DNA from: Runella sp. SP2
GTDB lineage: Bacteria; Bacteroidota; Bacteroidia; Cytophagales; Spirosomataceae
Direction of reading: 5' to 3'
Length of the DNA stretch: 64,000 bases
Assembly (NCBI RefSeq): GCF_003711225.1
Contig: NZ_CP031030.1
Location: 4,402,001 to 4,466,000, forward strand
Each line of letters starts with the position of its first letter. Position 1 is the first letter of the stretch. The translations under genes and the position numbers were made by a program. The notes below the pieces were generated by a model. It had not been told where the DNA came from and made no database searches. It was given only the letters and a program-made list of their open reading frames with translations. This document shows positions 52,692 to 60,505 of the stretch, in pieces.

Positions 52692-53443
52692 CGGAAAAGG
52701 GGTATTTGTAATGGAAGATGTAAACGATAAGCAGGTAGTGCTCACACCACGAGCAACCGTTCTGAGGAAGAGTCTAGAAAATAAAACACCTTGTTTCGCA
52801 GCTTCTCGGAGCCTTGAAAATGACGAATAATCGCCTGATAGTGATGATTTTGGGACAAAAAGTTCCCTATCACCATTTTTGCAGTATCTTTGCATGGTGT
52901 TAACCTGTTTTTGGGGTTCAACCAACGAAGGAGGAGAAAGAAGGCTTGATTACTTTGGTCGGTACTAAGGATTCTTTCCCTCCTGTTTTGATATTTTTAT
53001 TATACTTCTCTGCTACATTGTCATTTTTTTCTTTAAAAAACCTATTTGTATATATCCCAAAAGAGTCCAACAAATCGGTTTTATTTTTAGTTATCGAGCA
53101 TCAATTTTGAGGCCAAGCAACCTGCAAAAAAAATGTGCTTTTTTTTTACATAGCCAATTCACACTTTGGCATAGGTTAATTCAAAAAATATACTGATGAA
53201 TTGAACAATACTGCGTATATTTTTTTTCTTCACCCTCTCCTACCCAAAAAACTACACGAAACACCAATATCTCATATACCAATGTTCTATTTTGATATAT
53301 AAACTACAATTTTGAATACCAATAACTACAAACATATACTAATAACTAGCACGCTTTTTGTTATACAAAAACCAACTGCCTCAATCATCCATTGACTGAT
53401 TGATTGGCTTAGGTATTTACATAAATTTACTTTTCCGTTCGTT
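52692..53443. other. Divergent control region between the surface operon and the LytTR gene
   Basis: 750 bases, strongly A/T-rich after 52980. It must carry the promoters of both the four-gene minus-strand operon and the plus-strand LytTR gene. TAAATTTA at 53422-53429 is a near match to the -7 box for the latter. No coding sequence is supported here. Confidence 0.5.
53263..53349. promoter_or_regulatory. Cluster of ACYAAT direct repeats, candidate regulator sites
   Basis: ACCAAT at 53263, 53278 and 53318, and ACTAAT at 53338. The last two are extended (ACCAATAACTA and ACTAATAACTA) and 20 bases apart. LytTR proteins usually bind pairs of short direct repeats about two helical turns apart, so this fits in form. 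Confidence 0.4.
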
Positions 53444-54148
53444 ATGAATAGTCTGACCCCTGTTATTGCAATTGCTGATATAACCCTTGCAAATCAAGTG
53501 AAGGAGTTTGTTGTACAACTTCCTTTTATGCAACCTCCCATTGTCTGTCAATCAGGCACCCAACTGTTGGGCATTCTAAATACCCAAGATGCCAATATCC
53601 TTTTTTGGGGGGCTGATTTCACCGACATACCAGGGTTTGATTTGTTTCAACTCCAAACAAATCTTCCACCCGTTATTGTTGTGAGTCATTCCAAAGAGAT
53701 GGCCCTAGCAGCCTTTGATGTAGGCGCGCTCGACTACTTGGTCTCACCGCTGATTCCGCTGCGCTTTCAAAAAGCTTGTTATCGGGCTTTACACGTAATG
53801 AGTCACGCCAGTAATTTGACGTTAGCGGACAAAATCATGGTAAAAATTGGGCGAAAAATACACGCTATTCTTTTTGAAGAAATCCTGTTTATTGAAGCCT
53901 ATGGCATGTATTCAAAAATCTGCAAAACAAACGGCAAAGTACTGGTAATCAACGATGTAATTACCCGTCTTGAACACCAGCTACCTTCCAAAATTTTTAC
54001 TCGGGTACACAAATCCTACATTGTTAATATTCAGAAGATAACAAGTTTTGATAAGAAAAATCTTTACATCGACGACAAAGCCATTGAGATAGGCGTTACT
54101 TACAAACTCCGCCTAAATAGTTGGCTCAAGTTATTGGACAAAGAATAA
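53444..54148 (+). CDS. LytTR-type transcription regulator with degenerate receiver domain
   Basis: 234 residues. The N-terminal 120 residues have a CheY-like pattern (VIVVSHSKEMALAAFDVGALDYLVSPLIPLRF), but the phospho-acceptor Asp is replaced by Gly (NILFWGADF where ..FLDIQ.. is expected), the conserved Lys is Ser (YLVSP for YLLKP), and the acidic pair is incomplete. Residues about 130-232 are a LytTR DNA-binding domain (ILFIEAYGMYSKI, RVHKSYIVNIQKI). It is expected to bind DNA without phosphorylation. It is divergent from the surface-protein operon, which it may control. Confidence 0.9.
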   Translation: MNSLTPVIAIADITLANQVKEFVVQLPFMQPPIVCQSGTQLLGILNTQDANILFWGADFTDIPGFDLFQLQTNLPPVIVVSHSKEMALAAFDVGALDYLVSPLIPLRFQKACYRALHVMSHASNLTLADKIMVKIGRKIHAILFEEILFIEAYGMYSKICKTNGKVLVINDVITRLEHQLPSKIFTRVHKSYIVNIQKITSFDKKNLYIDDKAIEIGVTYKLRLNSWLKLLDKE

Positions 54149-54153
54149 AAAAA

Positions 54154-54189
54154 CGGCATCCAGCTTACTTTGTCGTAAGTTGGATGCCG
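54154..54189 (-). terminator. Hairpin terminator between the LytTR gene and crtB
   Basis: CGGCATCCA-CTTAC pairs with GTAAG-TGGATGCCG. On the minus strand the hairpin is followed by TTTTTTTATTC, marking the end of the carotenoid transcript. Confidence 0.8.
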
Positions 54190-54217
54190 CCATAATGCTT
54201 AAAGTAGGGTATTGAAT

Positions 54218-55048
54218 TTAGGAGAGCCTAAATTGAAGGTATGTTTTGGCCAAAAGTGCTATTTTCTGAAAATCTGGCACCCGAATCCGCTCTTCTTGAA
54301 TGCGAGAGGCAGACGTTTCTTTAATTTTATTAAACAAGGTCAAATAATAGACATAGGCTAAATAAACCCCCATACGAGCACTACGTGGCAGCTGTTGAAT
54401 GGCAATGTTAGCCGCATCAAAATCGGCCTGAATATCGGCTTCGATTTTTCGCTTGGCTTCTTTGGAAAACAAACGAAAATCGACTTCTGGGAAATATACC
54501 CGCCCACGATCGACAAAATCGCTTTTCAAATCGCGCAAGAAATTCACTTTCTGAAACGCCGCGCCCAATCTCCTTGCACCTTCTTTGAGGTGATCAAACA
54601 TCTTGCTATCGCCTTCACAAAATACCCTCAAACACATCAACCCGACCACTTCCGCCGAGCCATAAATGTATTCGTCGTACAGATTTCTATTGTATTCCAA
54701 GGGAGCCAAATCCATTTCCATGCTGTGCAAAAACGCATCAATCAAATCACGTTCGATTTGGTATTCATTCACCACCAACTGAAACGCGTGAAGCACGGGG
54801 TTGAGACTGATACGCTGCTCAATTGCCTCATACGTATCGTAACGAAATTTGTCTAACAAAAACTTTTTATCGTGGTCATGGAACGTATCCACAATCTCGT
54901 CGGCGTATCGAACAAAACCATAAATGGCGTAGATGGGCAAATGAAACTTCGCATCTAACGTCTTGATACCCAACGTAAAAGAAGTACTGTAGCGCTCCGT
55001 GATAAGCTTGCTACATTCCAAGGCTGTCTGATTAAATAACTGTATCAT
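54218..55048 (-). CDS. crtB: Phytoene synthase (squalene/phytoene synthase family)
   Basis: 276 residues. Condenses two geranylgeranyl diphosphates to phytoene. Both Asp-rich substrate motifs are present: FVRYADEIVD in the first half and FLRDLKSDFVDRGRVYFPE in the second. YSTSFTLGI is the usual N-terminal signature. ATG at 55048 (MIQLFNQTALEC) fits the family start; ATG at 55087 would overlap crtI by 20 bases. It follows crtI on the same strand, so the two form a carotenoid operon ending at the hairpin at 54154. Confidence 0.94.
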   Translation of the reverse strand: MIQLFNQTALECSKLITERYSTSFTLGIKTLDAKFHLPIYAIYGFVRYADEIVDTFHDHDKKFLLDKFRYDTYEAIEQRISLNPVLHAFQLVVNEYQIERDLIDAFLHSMEMDLAPLEYNRNLYDEYIYGSAEVVGLMCLRVFCEGDSKMFDHLKEGARRLGAAFQKVNFLRDLKSDFVDRGRVYFPEVDFRLFSKEAKRKIEADIQADFDAANIAIQQLPRSARMGVYLAYVYYLTLFNKIKETSASRIQEERIRVPDFQKIALLAKTYLQFRLS

Positions 55049-55067
55049 GGAGAATGGTTTGGTTTCT

Positions 55068-56531
55068 TTATGCTTTCTCAACTTCATCGGCGACTACTAG
55101 GCCCGAAATCAACGACGGCGGTACGCCTGGCCCAGGTACTGTAAGTTGTCCTGTATAAAACAAATTAGCTACCTTTTTGTTTTTAAGGGTTGGCTTTAAA
55201 AATGCCGTTTGCATCAGTGTATTTGCTAAACCATAGGCATTCCCCTTAAACGCGTTGTAATCCGACATAAAATCGCGGTGGGCGTAGGTACGTTTATAGA
55301 CCACATGCGAACGAATATCTTCCCCGACGTATGTCTCCAGACGTTCCATCACTACGTTGAAATACCGTTCGCGAATTTCGTCCGAGTCGTCCTTTAAATC
55401 AGGTGCAACAGGAATCAACAAAAACAAATTTTCGCAGCCCTCAGGTGCCACCGAAGGGTCGGTTTTGGACGGTGCCGATGCGTAAAACAAGGGCTTACTG
55501 GGCCACTGTGGTTTGGTATATATTTCGTGGGCGTGCAGCTTGAAATCTTCGTCAAAAAATAGATTGTGGTGCTGTAGTTTTGGGATACGTTTATTAACAC
55601 CCAAATAGTACAACAACGACGATGGCGCAAGGGTACGTTTGTCCCAATACGTATCCGAATAATTGCGGTACTGCCCCAGCAATTTTGTATCAACATGATG
55701 ATAATCAGCCCCTGCCACCACCACGTCGGCGTCGAACGTACCCGTCTCGGTCACTACTTGTTTGGCTACCCCTCCCACTACGTCGATGCGAGTCACGTTT
55801 TGATTGAGCAAGATTTTTACCCCTTTTTCTTCCGCCAGCGCCACCATTCCTTTCACAATCTCGTGCATTCCCCCCATCGGATACCACGTCCCCATCGAAA
55901 TTTCGGCGTAGTTCATCAGGCTGTACATGGCAGGCGTATTCTCAGGCGTTGCTCCCAAAAATAAAATGGGAAACTCCATCAATTGCAGCAGTTTTGGATC
56001 CGAAAAATACTTACGGATGTGCCCAGCAAAAGTCTGAAGCACGTCCATTCGGCCCAAATCGTAAAGGAGTTTTAGGCTCACAAACTCCCAAATACTCCGA
56101 CTGGGCTTCCAAACGAATTTGTTCATACCCACGTCGTATTTGTACGCCGCTTGTTCCAAAAACGCCTCCAAACGCTGCCCGCTGCCAGGCTCTATTTGCT
56201 CAAAAAGTTGTTTTAATTTATCGATTCCCGCAGGAATATCGACGGCCGAAGTGGCATCAAAAATAACGGCATACGAGGGGTCTAGCCGCACAAGTTGGTA
56301 GTAATCAGAGGGCTTTTTGCCAAATTTTCCAAAATACGTCTCAAACACGTCGGGCATCCAGTACCAGCTGGGGCCCATGTCAAACGTAAAACCTTTTTCA
56401 CGAAAAACCCGTGCCCGCCCACCAGGCACGGAGTTTTTCTCTAAAATGGTTACCTCAAATCCTTTATTAGCAAGGCTAGTGGCGGCCGAAAGCCCCGCAA
56501 AACCTGCTCCGATGACGATTACTTTTTTCAA
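55068..56531 (-). CDS. crtI: Phytoene desaturase
   Basis: 487 residues. FAD-dependent, introduces double bonds into phytoene to give lycopene-type carotenoids. The N-terminal dinucleotide motif is VIGAGFAGLSAATSLANKG. FDMGPSWYWMPDVFE and the C-terminal TGQLTVPGPGVPPSLISGL are CrtI signatures. Length is typical. The start codon is TTG at 56531; no closer ATG in frame preserves the FAD motif. First gene of the crtI-crtB pair. Confidence 0.95.
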   Translation of the reverse strand: MKKVIVIGAGFAGLSAATSLANKGFEVTILEKNSVPGGRARVFREKGFTFDMGPSWYWMPDVFETYFGKFGKKPSDYYQLVRLDPSYAVIFDATSAVDIPAGIDKLKQLFEQIEPGSGQRLEAFLEQAAYKYDVGMNKFVWKPSRSIWEFVSLKLLYDLGRMDVLQTFAGHIRKYFSDPKLLQLMEFPILFLGATPENTPAMYSLMNYAEISMGTWYPMGGMHEIVKGMVALAEEKGVKILLNQNVTRIDVVGGVAKQVVTETGTFDADVVVAGADYHHVDTKLLGQYRNYSDTYWDKRTLAPSSLLYYLGVNKRIPKLQHHNLFFDEDFKLHAHEIYTKPQWPSKPLFYASAPSKTDPSVAPEGCENLFLLIPVAPDLKDDSDEIRERYFNVVMERLETYVGEDIRSHVVYKRTYAHRDFMSDYNAFKGNAYGLANTLMQTAFLKPTLKNKKVANLFYTGQLTVPGPGVPPSLISGLVVADEVEKA

Positions 56532-56619
56532 CGTATAAATTGTTCTTCCGTGATGAATGTAGTAACTAAACTCGTAAACCCCATCAACGGTTTTAGAATA
56601 TACGCAAAAAAGTTAAAAA

Positions 56620-57903
56620 TTACGGTTTGACCACGACCCCGTCTTTCATTACGAAAGTCACGTTTTGAAGCGTTTTGATGTTTTGAAGGGGGTTTTCATC
56701 AGTAGCAATGATATCGGCGTATTTGCCTTTGCTAATGCTACCCATGTTGGCTTCTTCGCCCAAAATCTGCGCGGGTACGATGGTCGCCGACTTAATGGCT
56801 TCCATTGGCGGCATTCCTACTTCGGTCATGTACTCAAACTCTTTGGCGTTTTTTCCGTGGGCAAATACCCCCGCATCGGTTCCGAAGGCGATTTTTACGC
56901 CTGCTTTATAGGCTTTTTCAAATGTTTTCTGAATCAACGGCCCGATTTCCAACGCTTTGGCGCGAACAAACGGGTGGAAATACCCAATGATTTTGGCAGA
57001 ATCGGCCGCCGAACGTCCCGCAATGATGGTAGGTACGTAATAGGCACCCGTTTTTTTGAAAATCTCAATAGCCTCATCGTCCATGTACGTTCCGTGTTCG
57101 ATGGTCGTCACGCCCGCGCGCAACGCCCGCTTCATCCCTTCGGCACCGTGGGCATGCGCAGCTACGTGGAAGCCGTAATCTTTGGCCGTAGAAACGATGG
57201 CCGATACTTCATCGTCGGTAAACTGAGGCGCTTTTCCACTCTTGGCAATGCTCAACACCCCACCCGTGGCGGTGATTTTGATGCAATCGGCTCCGTCTTT
57301 GTAGCGTTGACGCACGGCTTTGCGGCCAGCTTCGGGCGAGTCCACGACGCCATCGGTCATTTTTTCGGGAGCGGTAAAGTGGTTGCCTAAACCGTTGGTA
57401 GGGTCACCGTGGCCCCCCGTTGTTGCGAGGGTTTGGCCTGCCGTAAAAATGCGCGGCCCCACGACCAAGCCTTTGTTGATGGCGTTGCGCAGTGAAATAT
57501 TGACGCCACTTCCGCCCAAATCGCGCACGGCGGTAAAGCCCGCCATCAGGTTGATGTAGGCGTATTTTTGGGCTTCAAACGCAATGTCAGCGGGCGTATA
57601 ACTGACGCGTTTGGCAAACTGGTCGCGGCTAGTTTCGCTTTCGATGTGCACGTGCATGTCGGTCAAGCCTGGCAAAACGGTTTTGTTTTTTAGGTCAATC
57701 ACTTTGTCGGTACCTTGGCCTTTGGTATAGCCTTTTTCCACGGCTGTGATTCGGTTTTTCTCCACCACAATCGTCATTTGGTCTTGGGCGGCGTCTGCTA
57801 AGCCGTCGATAAGTTTTCCGCAGTGGATGAGGGTACGCTGGGCGTACAATGAAGAGGAAGCAGCGAGCGCCATGGCCCCCGCAAGAAGATAGATTTTTTT
57901 CAT
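56620..57903 (-). CDS. Exported amidohydrolase-family protein
   Basis: 427 residues with a signal peptide (MKKIYLLAGAMALAASSSLYAQ, in two parts). Amidohydrolase superfamily: metal-binding HxH in LTDMHVHIE, later His residues in HVAAHAHGAEG and TTIEHGTYMD, and the Asp in FGTDAGVFAHG. Resembles imidazolonepropionase-like and Xaa-Pro dipeptidase-like members that hydrolyse cyclic amides or dipeptides in the periplasm. Substrate not assignable. Monocistronic. Confidence 0.92.
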   Translation of the reverse strand: MKKIYLLAGAMALAASSSLYAQRTLIHCGKLIDGLADAAQDQMTIVVEKNRITAVEKGYTKGQGTDKVIDLKNKTVLPGLTDMHVHIESETSRDQFAKRVSYTPADIAFEAQKYAYINLMAGFTAVRDLGGSGVNISLRNAINKGLVVGPRIFTAGQTLATTGGHGDPTNGLGNHFTAPEKMTDGVVDSPEAGRKAVRQRYKDGADCIKITATGGVLSIAKSGKAPQFTDDEVSAIVSTAKDYGFHVAAHAHGAEGMKRALRAGVTTIEHGTYMDDEAIEIFKKTGAYYVPTIIAGRSAADSAKIIGYFHPFVRAKALEIGPLIQKTFEKAYKAGVKIAFGTDAGVFAHGKNAKEFEYMTEVGMPPMEAIKSATIVPAQILGEEANMGSISKGKYADIIATDENPLQNIKTLQNVTFVMKDGVVVKP

Positions 57904-58027
57904 TGGGATTTGGTCTTTGTTTGAAAAGGCAGCTCAAAGAAAACAAACTGTGACGACATCTCCACAGAAAATTTTGACAAAGCCGCCATCTATGTTATTT
58001 TATTGTTAATGTGGATTGAATCGTCTC

Positions 58028-58128
58028 ACCCGCAGAAAGCCGCTGAAGAATTCCACCGCAGATTGGCGCTGAAAAAAGCTTACATCAGCGGGCATCTGCG
58101 GCTTTCAATCTGCGCCAATCTGCGGGTA
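58028..58128. repeat. Palindromic element of the AATCTGCG family
   Basis: CCGCAGATTGGCGC pairs with GCGCCAATCTGCGG, and GAAAGCCGC with GCGGCTTTC. It shares ATCTGCGCCAATC(T/C)GCG with the MITE-like element inside the PIN-toxin gene. It abuts the truncated start of the downstream gene remnant. Confidence 0.75.
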
Positions 58129-58370
58129 TTGTCCCTGTAACCAAATCATTGGTCGTTGATTTATTGACGCAAATCTCACCCATTTATCCCCACGACAAGC
58201 CCGAAGGTGTTGCCATTCTCAGCAACACGCTCATCGCAGTTTCTAACGACGATGATTTTGGGGTGGTGGACAACGGGCAAAATAGCTTCACCACGAAGAT
58301 TTTACCTGCCACAAGAAAAGTGGACAAGAATCGTATCTATTTCATCAAGTTATCAACGCCGTTGAAGTAA
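58122..58370 (+). pseudogene. C-terminal remnant of an esterase-like phytase family gene
   Basis: The open stretch encodes IVPVTKSLVVDLLTQI, then HDKPEGVAILSNTLIAVSND, DDFGVVDN and RIYFIKLSTPLK before TAA. HDKPEG ... AVSNDDDFGV is the C-terminal signature of the 'esterase-like activity of phytase' family. The rest of the gene (several hundred codons) is missing; its place is taken by the palindromic element at 58028-58128. There is no start codon of its own beyond a weak TTG. Confidence 0.72.
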
Positions 58371-58384
58371 GCATAATTCAGCAT

Positions 58385-58424
58385 ACAAAAACGAGGCGCT
58401 TCGATGGAAGCGCCTCGTTTTTGT
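58385..58424. terminator. Strong bidirectional terminator
   Basis: Perfect 18-base arms (ACAAAAACGAGGCGCTTC and its complement) around the loop GATG, with A-run and T-run at the two sides. It serves the minus-strand ruvX-def-exonuclease group and the former plus-strand gene. Confidence 0.9.
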
Positions 58425-58435
58425 ATTCTAAATTC

Positions 58436-59164
58436 TCACTCCGCCCGCACAATGTACTCAGGCTTCACGGTCTCGAATTGGTTGAGACGCAGCCACAGTT
58501 GGGCGAGCACAACCACGTCTTCTTTGCAGTAGCGCCGAATGCGGTCGAGGTCTTTTTCGGCATAATACACCCGCGTCACATCTTCACCGCTGATGTCTGA
58601 CTTACTGCTCGGAATTCCAAACAGCGCTGCCAGCAAGTCCAACTGAGCAAAGCTTTTGTAGTCGCCGTAACGCCACATGTCGAGTGTGTCTTGGTGAAGG
58701 ATTTCCCACGGCTTTTTGCCCGAAAGTTGGAGTGATTCGGGCAGTGTAATGCCGTTGACTAGCATCCGTCGGCAAATGTAGGGGAAGTCAAACTCTTTGC
58801 CGTTGTGGGCGCAGAGAATGAGCTGGTTTTGGGGGTATTTTTCGAGCAATTCCTTAAACTCCAGCAGCAAAGCCCGCTCGTCGTCGCCCGCGAGGGATTT
58901 TACTTTAAAACGCGGCTGCTCATCGGTGGTATTCCAATACAGCGCCCCAACTCCGATGCAAATGATTTTGCCAAACTCCGCATAAATCGCCGCCCGACGG
59001 TAAAACAAGTCGAACGGAGCCACGTGGTCATCGTTGCGAATATTGGCGGCTTTGCGTTCCCACTGCTCCTGCATTCGTTCGTCAAGCTGGTCAAATGAAG
59101 CTTTCGACGAAACCGTTTCGATGTCGATAAAAAGTACGTTTTTAGCTTTTTTGCGGAGATCCAT
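58436..59164 (-). CDS. Predicted 3'-5' exonuclease, PolB-exonuclease-like
   Basis: 242 residues. DEDD-type exonuclease: D and E in FIDIETVS, D in LCAHNGKEFDFPYI and the terminal pattern YCKEDVVVLAQLW with Tyr and Asp. DTLDMWRYGDYKSFAQLDLLA is a further family signature. Matches the stand-alone PolB-like 3'-5' exonuclease family found in many bacteria and thought to act in DNA repair. It starts at ATG 59164, 26 bases after the def stop, and is probably the last gene of a ruvX-def transcript. Confidence 0.9.
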   Translation of the reverse strand: MDLRKKAKNVLFIDIETVSSKASFDQLDERMQEQWERKAANIRNDDHVAPFDLFYRRAAIYAEFGKIICIGVGALYWNTTDEQPRFKVKSLAGDDERALLLEFKELLEKYPQNQLILCAHNGKEFDFPYICRRMLVNGITLPESLQLSGKKPWEILHQDTLDMWRYGDYKSFAQLDLLAALFGIPSSKSDISGEDVTRVYYAEKDLDRIRRYCKEDVVVLAQLWLRLNQFETVKPEYIVRAE

Positions 59165-59190
59165 GGCTGTGAAGTTTAAGGAATAAACTA

Positions 59191-59763
59191 TTATTTCGGG
59201 AAACGCATTCGGTAATCTACCTTCACTGCGCCTTTGGTAATATCAGCCAAGCGTTTTTTGAGCATTTGTCGCTTGAGCATCGGCAAATAATCCGTAAACA
59301 ATTTACCTTCTAGGTGGTCGTATTCGTGTTGAATGATACGAGCCGCCATGCCATCGTATTCTTCGATGTGTTCGTTCCACTCAGGGTCACGGTATTTAAT
59401 TTTGAGTTTTTCGGGACGATATACATCCGCCCGAATTCCTGGAATACTCAAACAACCCTCTTCAAACGCCCATTCATCGCCCGTTTCTTCCAAAATTTGG
59501 GGATTGATAAACACCTTTTTGAATCCTTCCAAACTTGGGTCTTTGTCCTCTTCTTCTTCGTCCTCGTTGAGAATAGTACCATCTACGACAAACACGCGAA
59601 TACTTTGTCCTACTTGTGGCGCAGCCAACCCAATGCCCGACGATTCGTACATGGTTTCGTACATATTAGCTACAAATTCGGCCAAGTTGATTTCGTCTTT
59701 TTCAATGGGTCGAGCCACTTTACGCAAAACGGGATCGCCGTATGCTACGATGGGAAATATCAT
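59191..59763 (-). CDS. def: Peptide deformylase
   Basis: 190 residues. Removes the formyl group from the N-terminal Met of new proteins. The three motifs are intact: GIGLAAPQ (43-50), EEGCLSIPG (metal ligand C104) and QHEYDHLEG (H146, H150 and catalytic E147). An acidic insertion (DEEEEDKD, about 68-75) lies between motifs 1 and 2. ATG at 59763, five bases after ruvX. Confidence 0.97.
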   Translation of the reverse strand: MIFPIVAYGDPVLRKVARPIEKDEINLAEFVANMYETMYESSGIGLAAPQVGQSIRVFVVDGTILNEDEEEEDKDPSLEGFKKVFINPQILEETGDEWAFEEGCLSIPGIRADVYRPEKLKIKYRDPEWNEHIEEYDGMAARIIQHEYDHLEGKLFTDYLPMLKRQMLKKRLADITKGAVKVDYRMRFPK

Positions 59764-59768
59764 GGAAA

Positions 59769-60182
59769 TTATTTTTTCGTGGTTAAATACGATTGTAAGA
59801 TGATGGTCGCGCTCATTTTATCGATGTTGGATTTATCCTGACGGTCACTTTTTTTGGTTCCCATCGAAATCATCGTTTGGAGTGCCATACTGCTGGTAAA
59901 ACGCTCGTCGTGTTCGTAAACGGGTGTTTCGGGAAACGCTTTTTTGAGTTGTTTAATAAACCCTTTCACGTGCGGCGTGTTGTTGGTATCGGTATTATCC
60001 AATTTTCGGGGCATTCCTACCACAAACGCTTCAACGGCTTCCGTGGTGGTGTAACGCTTCAAAAAGTCGATTAATTCGTGCGAACGAACCGTATCAAGCG
60101 CCGTCGCAATGATTTGCAAAGGGTCTGTCACGGCGATTCCTGTCCGTTTTGTACCATAATCAATCGCAATGATTCGCGCCAT
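59769..60182 (-). CDS. ruvX: YqgF/RuvX-type putative pre-16S rRNA nuclease (Holliday junction resolvase-like)
   Basis: 137 residues, RNase-H-like fold. IIAIDYGTKRTGIAV carries the first catalytic Asp; VVGMPRKLD and VYEHDERFTS are the other conserved segments, and the late Asp is in QDKSNIDKMSA. The E. coli homologue processes the 5' end of 16S rRNA. ATG 60182. First gene of the ruvX-def-exonuclease group. Confidence 0.94.
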   Translation of the reverse strand: MARIIAIDYGTKRTGIAVTDPLQIIATALDTVRSHELIDFLKRYTTTEAVEAFVVGMPRKLDNTDTNNTPHVKGFIKQLKKAFPETPVYEHDERFTSSMALQTMISMGTKKSDRQDKSNIDKMSATIILQSYLTTKK

Positions 60183-60202
60183 TTGTTCGTTATTTCATCG
60201 TT

Positions 60203-60237
60203 TAAACCTTATAGGTTTTGAAAACCTGTAAGGTTTA
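60203..60237. repeat. Palindrome in the leader of ruvX
   Basis: TAAACCTTATAGGTTTT pairs with AAAACCTGTAAGGTTTA except at one position. It lies between the ruvX start and its promoter-like box, so it would be transcribed in the 5' leader. Similar palindromes are scattered in Bacteroidota genomes. Confidence 0.6.
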
Positions 60238-60254
60238 CGTAATTAATTAAGTTG

Positions 60255-60262
60255 CAAATATA
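60255..60262 (-). promoter_or_regulatory. Bacteroidota -7 box for the ruvX-def group
   Basis: Reads TATATTTG on the minus strand, a full TAnnTTTG match 73 bases upstream of the ruvX ATG. Confidence 0.5.
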
Positions 60263-60505
60263 GCAGAAAATTCGTCAGCCTCTTTGGGGAAAAATGTTGA
60301 AAAACCACCTCAACGAAATGACATTTTGGCAGAACTGGAGCGCTCGCATTATTATTTTATAGAAAAAAGCGTTCCCCAAACAATGTCTTGTTAAATATTG
60401 TTAAAAGTTAGAAATTGGGGCACGGAATGCTTTTAAAACGCGTTATCTCGGTACTTTTTTACAAGCAATCACTCAAAAAACCATAACCAAAAGCTCATAA
60501 AAGTC

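Noticed and set aside
52692-52925. 78-residue N-terminal extension of the first surface-operon protein
   Set aside because: The extension is charged and unlike a secretion signal. A typical signal peptide begins at ATG 52691.
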